Both the position numbers and the translations under genes were made by a program. Shown here one piece after another: positions 9,259-16,151 of a stretch of 64,000 nucleotides of DNA. The stretch comes from Hyphomonas jannaschiana VP2 (lineage in GTDB: Bacteria; Pseudomonadota; Alphaproteobacteria; Caulobacterales; Hyphomonadaceae). Each line of letters begins with the position of its first letter. Within the stretch, counting starts at the first letter, position 1. Below the pieces are notes generated by a model. That model searched no databases and had not been told where the DNA came from. It was given only the letters and a program-made list of their open reading frames with translations. The stretch is taken from positions 1 to 64,000 of the forward strand of contig NZ_ARYJ01000003.1 in NCBI RefSeq assembly GCF_000685215.1. The letters run 5' to 3'.

Positions 9259-9302
9259 CTTCCAAGCTGAGTATGTCGGTTCGATTCCGTCTACCCGCTC
9301 CA
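9259..9302 (+). repeat. 44-bp direct repeat, right copy (attR-like)
   Basis: A perfect copy of 7693-7736, the anticodon loop to CCA of tRNA-Gly, lacking the 5' half of the tRNA. It cannot fold into a tRNA, so it is a scar of integration. Confidence 0.9.
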
Positions 9303-9412
9303 GCCTTTCACCTTCGTTCGCTCTTGCCCACCCTGTCGTCTGCAGCTTCAGGGTACCTGGGCGCTACCGGTGATGGTTGCCATGTTCAGGAAGGATGCGG
9401 GGCGGCGGTCAG

Positions 9413-9437
9413 GGAACCAATCCGACAATGACACGTT
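9413..9437 (+). promoter_or_regulatory. EcfG-type promoter
   Basis: GGAAC (9413-9417), a 16-base spacer, then CGTT (9434-9437), an exact match to the general-stress sigma factor consensus. It lies 30 bp before the start of the secreted-protein gene at 9467. Confidence 0.85.
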
Positions 9438-9466
9438 GTCTCAGCATGCTGACAACGGGCTGAACC

Positions 9467-9913
9467 ATGACCTGGAGAATTGAATTAGGCGCTGCCGCAA
9501 TCACCATGGGCGTTGCGCTCATGTGTGGCGCGGGCGCGGATTCCGTGCTCGGCGAGCCGCGACTTGAACGGCCTGATCACTTTACACGCGCGGACTACCA
9601 GGCGTTCGACCGGGACTTTGTATTCGATGGAGCTGTTTGCGAGGTCGGGCTGAAGCGAAAGAAAATTTGCTTCGATGCTTCACCCTTCGAAAACACCCTC
9701 GCGAAAGGCCAGCCTGTTCCATCCAGCCTGCCTGACATGCCCGCCGAATTTCCGGTGATCCTGAAGACGCAGTTGAAGGCCGACGGCCTGGAAACATGGC
9801 GCTTCGGCCGCTCGCTTGTTCTGGTCGAATCCGGGACGCGGGAAATCGCAGACGTCATGCAGCTGATGGCGCCTTATCGTGAGCACGGCGAAACTGTCGT
9901 GGCCTCCCGGTAG
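9467..9913 (+). CDS. Hypothetical exported protein, general-stress regulon
   Basis: The protein (148 residues) has an N-terminal hydrophobic segment (LGAAAITMGVALMCGAGADS), likely a signal peptide. A mature part follows with two cysteines near positions 58 and 68 that could form a disulfide. No recognised domain. A perfect EcfG promoter just upstream, with its predicted transcription start about 20 bp before the ATG, places it under PhyR-NepR-EcfG control. It is transcribed alone, toward the DUF1328 gene, and the two are separated by a shared hairpin. Confidence 0.7.
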   Translation: MTWRIELGAAAITMGVALMCGAGADSVLGEPRLERPDHFTRADYQAFDRDFVFDGAVCEVGLKRKKICFDASPFENTLAKGQPVPSSLPDMPAEFPVILKTQLKADGLETWRFGRSLVLVESGTREIADVMQLMAPYREHGETVVASR

Positions 9914-9979
9914 AGACCAATCCGCAAACTCATGTTCTGTTCAGCCGGGCCGGGCTGTTGGGACGCATCAACTCAGGGC

Positions 9980-10010
9980 AAAAAAAGAGACGCCGCACGG
10001 GCGCCTCTTG
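9980..10010 (-). terminator. Rho-independent terminator of the DUF1328 gene
   Basis: A hairpin pairs 9987-9994 with about 10000-10008 (one mismatch), with a run of seven T on the minus strand after it. It may also stop the converging gene at 9467-9913. Confidence 0.7.
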
Positions 10011-10034
10011 TTTCTTGCGTGTCGTCAGTGACCG

Positions 10035-10208
10035 TCAGGTGACGCTGCGCCCGTTCACCGCGCGGACCACGAAGGTCAGCACAAGGAGGGCGAGGAAGAC
10101 GAAGAACAGGATCTGTGCGATGCCGGCGGAAGCGCCGGCGATACCGCCAAAGCCCAATGCCGCAGCGACAATGGCGAGAATGAAAAATGCAATGGCCCAG
10201 CCAAGCAT
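10035..10208 (-). CDS. DUF1328 (YtjA-like) small membrane protein
   Basis: A 57-residue protein made of two transmembrane helices ([18 protein letters not shown] and [16 protein letters not shown]) joined by a glycine/alanine turn. This is the DUF1328 signature, including the starting MLGWAI. The start at 10208 has GGAG seven to ten bases upstream. Family members are inner-membrane stress proteins of unknown mechanism. An exact EcfG promoter lies upstream on the minus strand, divergent from the entericidin gene's own EcfG promoter. Confidence 0.9.
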   Translation of the reverse strand: MLGWAIAFFILAIVAAALGFGGIAGASAGIAQILFFVFLALLVLTFVVRAVNGRSVT

Positions 10209-10257
10209 GAGAGTCTCCTTTATTTGTTCCTGTCGGCGTTGGTGCCGATAGTCAAGT

Positions 10258-10282
10258 AACGGATGCAACGTAAAAGTGTTCC
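10258..10282 (-). promoter_or_regulatory. EcfG-type promoter (DUF1328 gene)
   Basis: On the minus strand: GGAAC (10282-10278), 16 bases, CGTT (10261-10258). It is divergent from the matching site at 10296-10320, with only 13 bp between the two -35 elements. Confidence 0.85.
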
Positions 10283-10295
10283 GTGAAAAGATTCA

Positions 10296-10320
10296 GGAAC
10301 ATTCCCGCTGGCAGGGCGTT
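10296..10320 (+). promoter_or_regulatory. EcfG-type promoter (entericidin-like gene)
   Basis: GGAAC (10296-10300), 16 bases, CGTT (10317-10320), 33 bp before the ATG at 10354. Confidence 0.88.
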
Positions 10321-10353
10321 GCTGGGGCATAGTTAAAAAGAAAGGATATATTC

Positions 10354-10515
10354 ATGAAAACCGCCAAGAATGCCCTGAAAATCGCTGGTCTCGGTCTGTT
10401 CACTCTGATGGCTGCTGCCTGCAACACGGTTGCCGGTGCAGGTGAAGACATCCAGGCCGGTGGTGATGCGATTGAAGACTCGGCTGATGAAGTCAAGGAA
10501 GAGATGTCGAAATAA
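10354..10515 (+). CDS. Entericidin-like lipoprotein
   Basis: 53 residues. A lysine-containing n-region, the hydrophobic stretch GLGLFTLMAAA and a lipobox cysteine (C23 in AAAC) are followed by a short acidic tail with the repeated pattern GEDIQAGGDAIEDSADE. Entericidin A/B family members are envelope lipoproteins tied to stationary phase and toxin-antitoxin-like behaviour in enterics. Their role in alphaproteobacteria is mostly inferred from co-regulation with the general stress response, which the exact EcfG promoter here supports. The ribosome site AAAGGA is well placed. A paralogue lies at 12627. Confidence 0.85.
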   Translation: MKTAKNALKIAGLGLFTLMAAACNTVAGAGEDIQAGGDAIEDSADEVKEEMSK

Positions 10516-10534
10516 GGTTTCGGCATCGGGGAGG

Positions 10535-10566
10535 AAAGGGCGCGCCGGATTGGCGCGCCCTTTCTG
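10535..10566 (+). terminator. Rho-independent terminator after the entericidin-like gene
   Basis: A 12-bp perfect stem (10535-10546 with 10552-10563) and a 5-base loop, ending in TTTCT. It lies 20 bp after the stop codon. Confidence 0.8.
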
Positions 10567-10587
10567 TATGCGGAAAACAGAATGCCT

Positions 10588-10827
10588 TCAGGACCGGGTA
10601 TGGCTGAGCAGCAGAACGGTGCCTGTCGTGTCACGCGGCGTTGTGTTTGCTCCGCCGGCGCGCAGACAGGTCAGAAAGGAAAGAACACCCGCCAGCATCA
10701 GGGCCGTTGCCGCGCTGAAGGCACGGGGTCCCTTTATCCGCGCAAAAGACCCTAAGGTCGCCTGCCAGGCCGAACGGATTGGCAGGTGGCAGATCGGGCT
10801 CAAACGGATGGGAGATGTGTTCTTCAT
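10588..10827 (-). CDS. Small predicted membrane protein, possibly leaderless
   Basis: A 79-codon frame with one hydrophobic stretch near residues 38-56 (FSAATALMLAGVLSFLTCL) and a Thr-rich tail; no known family. The argument for it being real is an exact EcfG promoter on the same strand whose CGTT ends nine bases before this ATG. A transcript would then start at or within a few bases of the start codon, giving a leaderless message, or translation could start at the internal ATG at residue 44. Alternatively the promoter drives a small RNA. Confidence 0.42.
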   Translation of the reverse strand: MKNTSPIRLSPICHLPIRSAWQATLGSFARIKGPRAFSAATALMLAGVLSFLTCLRAGGANTTPRDTTGTVLLLSHTRS

Positions 10828-10835
10828 GGCGGAGC

Positions 10836-10860
10836 AACGCGCGCTTCCGGCATGAGTTCC
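10836..10860 (-). promoter_or_regulatory. EcfG-type promoter on the minus strand
   Basis: GGAAC (10860-10856), 16 bases, CGTT (10839-10836). It is divergent from the lipid-kinase promoter, 13 bp apart at the -35 elements. This is the same arrangement and spacing as the pair at 10258-10320. Confidence 0.8.
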
Positions 10861-10873
10861 GCGCCAGCATCAT

Positions 10874-10898
10874 GGAACATGATCTGGCATCGCGCGTT
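10874..10898 (+). promoter_or_regulatory. EcfG-type promoter (lipid kinase/phosphoesterase operon)
   Basis: GGAAC (10874-10878), 16 bases, CGTT (10895-10898). It is 26 bp before the ATG at 10925. Confidence 0.88.
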
Positions 10899-10924
10899 AG
10901 AGCCGTGTTGACGGAGACTCCATC

Positions 10925-11791
10925 ATGAAATTCTCAGTGGTCATCAATCCATTGTCCCGGACCGTGCCGAAAGGCGCTGCGGACGAGATCGAGGCGGCGA
11001 TACGTGCATCGGGGCACGACATTACCCGGCTGCATTGCAGTTCCGGTCAGTTGGCGAGAGGTGTCCGTGCAGCTGCCGACAACGATGCGGATGCCGTGAT
11101 CGTCTGGGGCGGCGACGGCACCATTGCTTGCGCGCTGAATGCGTGCGGCGTTACCGGCCTGCCTGTTCTGGCCTTGCCGGGGGGAACGATGAACATGTTG
11201 CCGAAGCGGCTGCATGGGGATGGCCCCTGGTATGAGGTTCTGGAACGCGTCCTGTCCGGGCCGGTAAGCCAAACACTCGCGGCGGGTGATGTGGACGGCC
11301 AGCGTTTCTACATTGCGGCCCTGTTCGGCCGGCTGACCGGGCTTGCTGAGACCCGCGAAGCAGTGCGCAAGGGGGAACTGGTCAATGCCGCACAGGCGCT
11401 TGTGGAAGGTGACGTGCTGGATGTGGAAACCCGGCTCAGACTGTCCTGGACCAAAATGTCCGGCAGGCCCGGGAATACGGAGCAGACGATCAGCGCTGTG
11501 GCGGCGGCCGTCGCCCTGAACAGCAGCCCCGTGCCGGCTTTCGAAGTTGCCGCCATAGATCCGAACAACACGATGGATCTTGTTTCCACCGCGCTGGATG
11601 CGATGGTCCATGGCTGGAAAGAAGCCGGGCCCGTTGAGCATGACGTTTCCGAAACCGTCACCGTTCATGAGCTTGAAGGGGGTGATATTCCTGCGACGCT
11701 GGATGGCGAGCAGGTCAGCTTCACCTCCCCGGTTCATATTCAGCTCGTGGAAGAGGCGGCGCGGGTCCTGTGTGCGGAGACGAGCCATTGA
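10925..11791 (+). CDS. Diacylglycerol kinase-family lipid kinase
   Basis: 288 residues. The nucleotide-binding motif GGDGT is at 62-66 and the glycine-rich LPGGTMN at 84-90, as in DAGK-catalytic/YegS-type enzymes. The C-terminal half would be the beta-sandwich domain with the second lobe (LDGEQVSF at the end). The expected activity is ATP-dependent phosphorylation of a lipid or sphingoid hydroxyl at the membrane; the substrate is not predictable. The stop overlaps the next gene's start (TTGA), so it is translationally coupled to a metallophosphoesterase. Both genes sit behind an EcfG promoter, implying membrane-lipid remodelling during stress (inference). Confidence 0.82.
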   Translation: MKFSVVINPLSRTVPKGAADEIEAAIRASGHDITRLHCSSGQLARGVRAAADNDADAVIVWGGDGTIACALNACGVTGLPVLALPGGTMNMLPKRLHGDGPWYEVLERVLSGPVSQTLAAGDVDGQRFYIAALFGRLTGLAETREAVRKGELVNAAQALVEGDVLDVETRLRLSWTKMSGRPGNTEQTISAVAAAVALNSSPVPAFEVAAIDPNNTMDLVSTALDAMVHGWKEAGPVEHDVSETVTVHELEGGDIPATLDGEQVSFTSPVHIQLVEEAARVLCAETSH

Positions 11792-12591
11792 GGCTTGTTC
11801 ACCTGGCAGATATTCATTTCGGCGCGGCAGACCCGCATGTGCTTGAAGCTGCGGTCCGGACAATCGGGGATGTGGCCCCGCACATGGTCATCGTCTCCGG
11901 CGACCTGACACAGAGCGGGAAACACCGGGAATTCGAGGCCGCGGAAGAATGGCTCGGACGTCTTGGGCTGCCATGCGCCTGTACGCCGGGCAATCACGAC
12001 ACGCCGATGTTCAAATTGCACCACCGTGTCCTGAACCCGTTTGGACGTTATCAGAAATACCTGTCCGGCTTTGCCTTCCCCGTGCGTACCGGACCCATCC
12101 GGATTGACGGATTGAACACAGCCCGTGGGTGGCAGGTCCGGCGGAACTGGGCGGAAGGCTCTGTTGACCTGGACGATCTGGATGCGGTGCTTTCAGAAAA
12201 CGCGCCGGAGAAAATCCGGCTGCTGACCTGCCACCATCCGTTTGTGCCGCCGACGGATGCGCCGCTCCATACGGAGACGCGGCGGGGCCGGCGGGCCAGC
12301 CGCAAGCTCGGTGAGAGCCCGGTACAGGTCCTGCTGACTGGCCATGTGCATGCGCCGCAGGCAGAATTAATCCGGACAACGGAAGGTGGATATGTCTCCG
12401 TGACGGCCGGGACGCTGTCGATGCGCCTGCGCGATGTGCCGCCATCCTTCAACGTCCTTGATTTTGATGGAGACATCATGAGCGTCGCTGCCTTCATCCA
12501 TGATGGAAGGCGTTTCGTCCGCAAAATAAACAGTGCGTGGAATCTCTCAAGGATGGAACAGTTGCGTCCGCCGGGCGTTGTATTGGCGTGA
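11788..12591 (+). CDS. Calcineurin-like metallophosphoesterase
   Basis: 267 residues from a TTG at 11788 that overlaps the preceding stop codon. An alternative GTG at 11770 adds six residues. All metal-binding blocks are present: D8-x-H10, GD39, GNHD (68-71), CHHP and the final GHVH. This is the class III cyclase-type phosphodiesterase layout (CpdA/Icc-like), but the substrate could equally be a phospholipid product of the upstream kinase. It is cytosolic, with no signal peptide. The second gene of an EcfG-driven operon; its 3' end contains the promoter for the next unit. Confidence 0.82.
   Translation: MRLVHLADIHFGAADPHVLEAAVRTIGDVAPHMVIVSGDLTQSGKHREFEAAEEWLGRLGLPCACTPGNHDTPMFKLHHRVLNPFGRYQKYLSGFAFPVRTGPIRIDGLNTARGWQVRRNWAEGSVDLDDLDAVLSENAPEKIRLLTCHHPFVPPTDAPLHTETRRGRRASRKLGESPVQVLLTGHVHAPQAELIRTTEGGYVSVTAGTLSMRLRDVPPSFNVLDFDGDIMSVAAFIHDGRRFVRKINSAWNLSRMEQLRPPGVVLA
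12555..12579 (+). promoter_or_regulatory. EcfG-type promoter inside the phosphoesterase 3' end
   Basis: GGAAC (12555-12559), 16 bases, CGTT (12576-12579). Embedded in the last codons of the upstream gene, it would start a transcript near 12586 for the lipoprotein and dps. Confidence 0.87.
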
Positions 12592-12626
12592 CTCTCAAGG
12601 GGGCACATCATCAAAGGAGATTTGAG

Positions 12627-12890
12627 ATGCGTATGAAGATTATTGCTGCTGCACTTGTCGCAACCGGTGTGCTCGCTGCCTGCGACACGAATGACGGCCC
12701 GATGGAAGAGGCGGGCGAGTCGATCGATGAAGCGGTCGATAATATCGATCAGCCCGATACGATCGGCGAGTCCATCGATCAGGCAGCTGAAGATACGGCA
12801 GAGGCTGTCGAAGATGCTGCAGACGATGTGGATGGCGCTATCGACGAAACCGGTGAGGCGATGGAGGAAGCTGCCGATCCTCCGCAGTAA
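12627..12890 (+). CDS. Acidic entericidin-like lipoprotein
   Basis: 87 residues. A signal sequence IIAAALVATGVLAAC with lipobox cysteine is followed by a very acidic, alanine-rich tail built from imperfect repeats (GESIDEAVDNID, GESIDQAAEDTAEAVEDAADD). It looks like a longer relative of the lipoprotein at 10354, and the tail should form a helical rod in the periplasm. AAAGGAG lies seven bases before the ATG. It is preceded by an EcfG promoter and followed 41 bp later by dps, so both are probably on one stress transcript. Confidence 0.8.
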   Translation: MRMKIIAAALVATGVLAACDTNDGPMEEAGESIDEAVDNIDQPDTIGESIDQAAEDTAEAVEDAADDVDGAIDETGEAMEEAADPPQ

Positions 12891-12931
12891 GATCCGGCAA
12901 ATATTCACTCAGGACACGAAAGGAGATTATC

Positions 12932-13441
12932 ATGGCCACCGAGGCCCTGAATATTAGCAAACCCGACTTCAACACCCGTAACGGTATTTCCACGGAAGAC
13001 CGCAAGAAGATTGCCGATGCGCTCGGCGTTGTCCTTGCCGATACCTACATGCTGTTCATCAAGACGCAGGGCGTACACTGGAATGTGACCGGTCCGACCT
13101 TCATGGGCGTACACAAGCTCACCGAAGAGCAGTACGAGAACATGTACGAAGCCATCGACGAGCTTGCCGAACGTATCCGTGCCCTCGGCCACAAGGCGCC
13201 GGCGAGCTACACCAAATATGGCGAACTGTCGTCGATCAATGACAAGGACGAAGAGCGTTCGGTTGAGCAGATGCTGACAATGCTGATTGCAGACCACGAA
13301 ACGGCCGTTCTGAACATGCGCGCTGCAACGGAGTGGTGTGAAGACAAGAACGACTATGTGACGGCAGATATGCTGACGGAGCGCATGTCCTGGCACGAGC
13401 AGGCCGTCTGGATGCTCAAGTCACTGGCTGCCGAGAAATAA
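12932..13441 (+). CDS. dps: Dps ferritin-like DNA-protection protein
   Basis: 169 residues, the normal Dps length. The inter-subunit ferroxidase ligands align with E. coli Dps at a constant offset of two: H49, H61, E65 (Asp in E. coli), D76 and E80. The N-terminus is short and not lysine-rich, so DNA binding may be weak. It oxidises Fe(II) with peroxide and stores the iron in a dodecameric shell. It has a strong AAAGGAG ribosome site and probably shares the EcfG promoter at 12555 with the upstream lipoprotein. Confidence 0.95.
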   Translation: MATEALNISKPDFNTRNGISTEDRKKIADALGVVLADTYMLFIKTQGVHWNVTGPTFMGVHKLTEEQYENMYEAIDELAERIRALGHKAPASYTKYGELSSINDKDEERSVEQMLTMLIADHETAVLNMRAATEWCEDKNDYVTADMLTERMSWHEQAVWMLKSLAAEK

Positions 13442-13470
13442 CAGAGAATCCGGACAACGGATCATCAAAC

Positions 13471-13500
13471 AGGCCCCGCGCCCCTCAAAGGCCGGGGCCT
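13471..13500. terminator. Hairpin between dps and the sensor kinase
   Basis: A 7-bp GC-rich stem (13471-13477 with 13494-13500) between converging genes. No strong T tract on either side, so termination efficiency is uncertain. Confidence 0.4.
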
Positions 13501-15169
13501 ATTTGCTGCCTGGCATGAATAGCGTGATACGGGTGCCTTCGCCTGGCGCTGAGTCGATTGTCAATTCTGCGTGCAGCTGGCGGGAAAAGGCTTTCATCAG
13601 TTTGGAGCCAAGGCCGACCCGTGCGCCGCCGCCTGGGTCGAAGCCGACGCCATCATCCATGACCTTCAGGATGATCCCGCCGGTATTGTCTTCTTCCAGG
13701 GTGATGGAAATCATGCCGCCTTCATCATCGTTGAAAGCGTATTTGGTCGCATTGGTTACAGCCTCGACCAGGAAAAGCGCAAACGGGATGGCATCATCTG
13801 CCGGCCGCTCAAGATCTTCGTAAGTCTGGGAGAGGCCGATATTCCGTGTTTCCGTTCCCAGCGCTTCTGCCAGGTGGTTGATCAGACCTTCGAGGAAGGG
13901 CTGCATGCTGACGAGTTCGAGACGTTCATGCTGGTAAAGGGTCTGGTGCACGATCGCCAGGGCATCGATGCGGTGCCGCGCGGCGGCAATTGCCTGGCGG
14001 GCCTCAGGGTCCTGCAGCTGGCGGCCCTGCAGATTGAGGAAGCTGGTGACAATCTGGAGGTTGTTCTTCACCCGGTGGTGAATCTCTTTCACAGCAGCGT
14101 CCCGGACACTGATGGCTGATTTCAGGTCGCTGTCGCGCTGGTCGATGTCGGCGGCCATGTCCTCCAGCGCGTCTGCAAGCTCCTTGATCTCCGCAGGCGC
14201 GGAGGCCATGGCATCGCCAGCGCGGAATGCGTAGCGGCCGGCCCCGTAAACCCGCGCGATGCGGATGAGGCGGGAAAGCCAGCGCAGGACAAGGCTGTCA
14301 ATCGCGAGCCAGACGGCCAGGAGCGCAATCGAGAAAGCAAGCAGAGGCAGGCCGAAAGACGACACCGGCTGCAGGGTGAACTCGCTCCAGAAGCCGGGGG
14401 ATTCCCTTGAGATCACCGCAAACACATTTGCCGGTCCGACCGGCCGGATCACCACATCCATCGGGGAAGCATCCTTCCGGCGAAGGACGAACATTTTTGA
14501 TGACCGGGTTTCAGCCGCTTCAGTCACCCATTTCTGATCGATCTGAGAAAAGTGTGTAGAGCCGAAGACGCGGCCATCCCCATCAGCGATCGCAACTTCC
14601 ACATCATCCGAGAGAACGCTGGCGCGGGCGAAGCTTGCAAGAGAGCGGGACCGCAGCCCGAGGGCAACCGATCCGTCGAACGTGCCGTCGGCTTTGTCCA
14701 CCCGCGAGAAAATACCGAAAACCCAGTCTTCCGTAGCTTGCCCGAAGAAGGCATCGGTTCTCAGACTGGAGACTTCGTGTCTCAGTCGCTTGTTCCAGTC
14801 CATATCGGACATCGTGAAGCCGGCATCGCGGTTGGACGCACAAAGGGCTACACCGTCGGCATCGAACCGGATGATGCTTGAAAGGGCGGGAATGCTGGGG
14901 AGGAGTTTGTTGTAGACTTCCGAACAGTTGCGACTGCCGACCTCATCCTTGAACAGACCAAGCAGGAGCTCGGCCTCATCAATGGTCTGGTCGACCCCGT
15001 CAACGGAGGCACCAGCGATCAGGAGCAGTTCATTGCTTCTGGTCCTGAGCGCTTCACGTGCGTCCATATAGGCACTGGCTGCGCCTAGCAGCAGCACCGG
15101 TGTCAGCGCAATTGCCAGCGTCGCGACCAGGCGCCGCCGCAGGCTGGATGAGGCGGCCCTGTCAGGCAC
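13499..15169 (-). CDS. Membrane sensor histidine kinase, HisKA_2 type (general stress response)
   Basis: 556 residues. Transmembrane helices lie near 13-33 and 272-296 and enclose a periplasmic sensor region of about 240 residues with two cysteines (SRNCSEV and ALCASN). A HAMP-like linker is followed by the HisKA_2 block EIHHRVKNNLQ with H364 as phospho-acceptor, and a HATPase domain (N box VEAVTNATKYAF, G box MDDGVGFDPGG). HisKA_2/HWE kinases of this kind phosphorylate PhyR. The gene follows ecfG by 6 bp in the same direction, so it is very likely PhyK-like. The periplasmic stimulus is unknown. Confidence 0.88.
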   Translation of the reverse strand: MPDRAASSSLRRRLVATLAIALTPVLLLGAASAYMDAREALRTRSNELLLIAGASVDGVDQTIDEAELLLGLFKDEVGSRNCSEVYNKLLPSIPALSSIIRFDADGVALCASNRDAGFTMSDMDWNKRLRHEVSSLRTDAFFGQATEDWVFGIFSRVDKADGTFDGSVALGLRSRSLASFARASVLSDDVEVAIADGDGRVFGSTHFSQIDQKWVTEAAETRSSKMFVLRRKDASPMDVVIRPVGPANVFAVISRESPGFWSEFTLQPVSSFGLPLLAFSIALLAVWLAIDSLVLRWLSRLIRIARVYGAGRYAFRAGDAMASAPAEIKELADALEDMAADIDQRDSDLKSAISVRDAAVKEIHHRVKNNLQIVTSFLNLQGRQLQDPEARQAIAAARHRIDALAIVHQTLYQHERLELVSMQPFLEGLINHLAEALGTETRNIGLSQTYEDLERPADDAIPFALFLVEAVTNATKYAFNDDEGGMISITLEEDNTGGIILKVMDDGVGFDPGGGARVGLGSKLMKAFSRQLHAELTIDSAPGEGTRITLFMPGSK

Positions 15170-15175
15170 GCAGGG

Positions 15176-15778
15176 TCAGCTGCCATTCGCGGCAGAGATG
15201 GCCGCTGCCTGGTTCATGATGTCGTCGAAGGCTTCGCCCGCACTGATGTCGTCATCACTGCTGAAGCCGGTCTCGTTGTTTTCAAGCAGCTCGGCCACGG
15301 CCTTTCGGGCGCGGGAAACGCGGCTCTTGATCGTGCCGACGGCACAGCCACAGACTTCGGCAGCTTCTTCGTAGGCAAGCCCGCCGGCACCGACGAGCAC
15401 CAGCGCTTCCCGCTGGTCGTCGGGCAGCATTTTCAGCGCGTTCCGGAGGGCAAGAAGGTCCAGTTCATCCCCGGCATTCGCGGGCGAAACGAGGGTTGCT
15501 TCGGCCACTTCCGGATCCAGCGATGAGCGTCTCCAGGAGCGGCGCTTCTCGGAATAGAATATGTTCCGCAGTATGGTGAAAGCCCAGGCCTTCATGTTTG
15601 TGCCTGCCTGGAAGCTCTGGCGGGCGTGCCACGCCTTCAGCATGGCATCCTGAGCCAGGTCGTCCGCGAGGGTCGAGTCACCGCAAAGACTTCGGGCAAA
15701 GGCACGAAGGTGGGGGATGAGGGACGCCAGTTCCTGTTTGAACGTGGCGTCGTCAAGCCGTTCGGTGGGTTCGCTCAT
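15176..15778 (-). CDS. ecfG: EcfG-family RNA polymerase sigma factor
   Basis: 200 residues from the ATG at 15778, which has AGGTG at good spacing; a GTG at 15787 would add three residues. Region 2 includes DDLAQDAMLKAWHARQSF and WAFTILRNIFYSEKRR. Region 4 includes LPDDQREALVLVGAGGLAYEEAAEV and GTIKSRVSRAR. These, together with the nepR neighbour, identify the ECF15/EcfG general-stress sigma factor. It is held inactive by NepR until PhyR~P titrates NepR away. The eight GGAAC-N16-CGTT sites in this window are its expected targets. Confidence 0.95.
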   Translation of the reverse strand: MSEPTERLDDATFKQELASLIPHLRAFARSLCGDSTLADDLAQDAMLKAWHARQSFQAGTNMKAWAFTILRNIFYSEKRRSWRRSSLDPEVAEATLVSPANAGDELDLLALRNALKMLPDDQREALVLVGAGGLAYEEAAEVCGCAVGTIKSRVSRARKAVAELLENNETGFSSDDDISAGEAFDDIMNQAAAISAANGS

Positions 15779-15787
15779 ACGGTTCAC

Positions 15788-15979
15788 CTACGAAGGCTTA
15801 GACGAAGTGTCGGGGGTACGGTTACGGTCTGCCTCTTCCAGCAGGCGCATGAAGTCGTCGGGAACGCTCTCATGAGTGACGTCGTCATAAAGACGGCGGA
15901 GCTGTTCCCCCAGGCGGTCACCGCGACGCTTTCGTTCCGTATCGGCCTCCTTGCGGCCGTCGGTTCTCTTATCGTCCAT
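15788..15979 (-). CDS. nepR: Anti-sigma factor NepR
   Basis: 63 residues with the conserved helix core RLGEQLRRLYDDVTHE followed by VPDDFMRLLEEAD, the NepR signature. Charged, disordered ends flank it. It binds EcfG as an anti-sigma factor and PhyR's sigma-like domain when PhyR is phosphorylated. It is directly upstream of ecfG (stop codon adjacent to the ecfG ribosome site) and divergent from phyR, the standard layout. A GGAAC lies on its strand at 16067-16063 but with no CGTT at 16-17 bases, so autoregulation by a consensus EcfG promoter is not evident. Confidence 0.93.
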   Translation of the reverse strand: MDDKRTDGRKEADTERKRRGDRLGEQLRRLYDDVTHESVPDDFMRLLEEADRNRTPDTSSKPS

Positions 15980-16151
15980 AATTATCTTGCCCTAAGAAAT
16001 TCGGTATCAGAGCGCGCGGAGAACGCGCTTTCCTGCCATTATAAATCCTGAATTCACCAAAGGTTCCGCGAAAAATGCAAAAAATTTGATTTTGCATGCA
16101 ACCAATTCGCGGCACGCGGGTTGTTAACGCAGAGTTGATGGAGTTTTTCCC

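Larger units (their letters stand above)
7737..9302. mobile_element. Small tRNA-Gly-associated genomic island or remnant
   Basis: About 1.5 kb lies between the intact tRNA-Gly and a 44-bp duplicate of its 3' end. The interior is visibly richer in A+T than the chromosome on either side (for example 8335-8660). It carries three short orphan genes on both strands plus a fragment. No integrase, relaxase or replication gene is visible. It is therefore either a remnant after internal deletion or a satellite mobilised in trans. The boundaries are seen directly; mobility is inference. Confidence 0.75.

Noticed and set aside
10631-10873. 80-codon minus-strand frame overlapping the 10588-10827 gene.
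   Set aside because: It would start upstream of the predicted transcription start and has no membrane or domain pattern.
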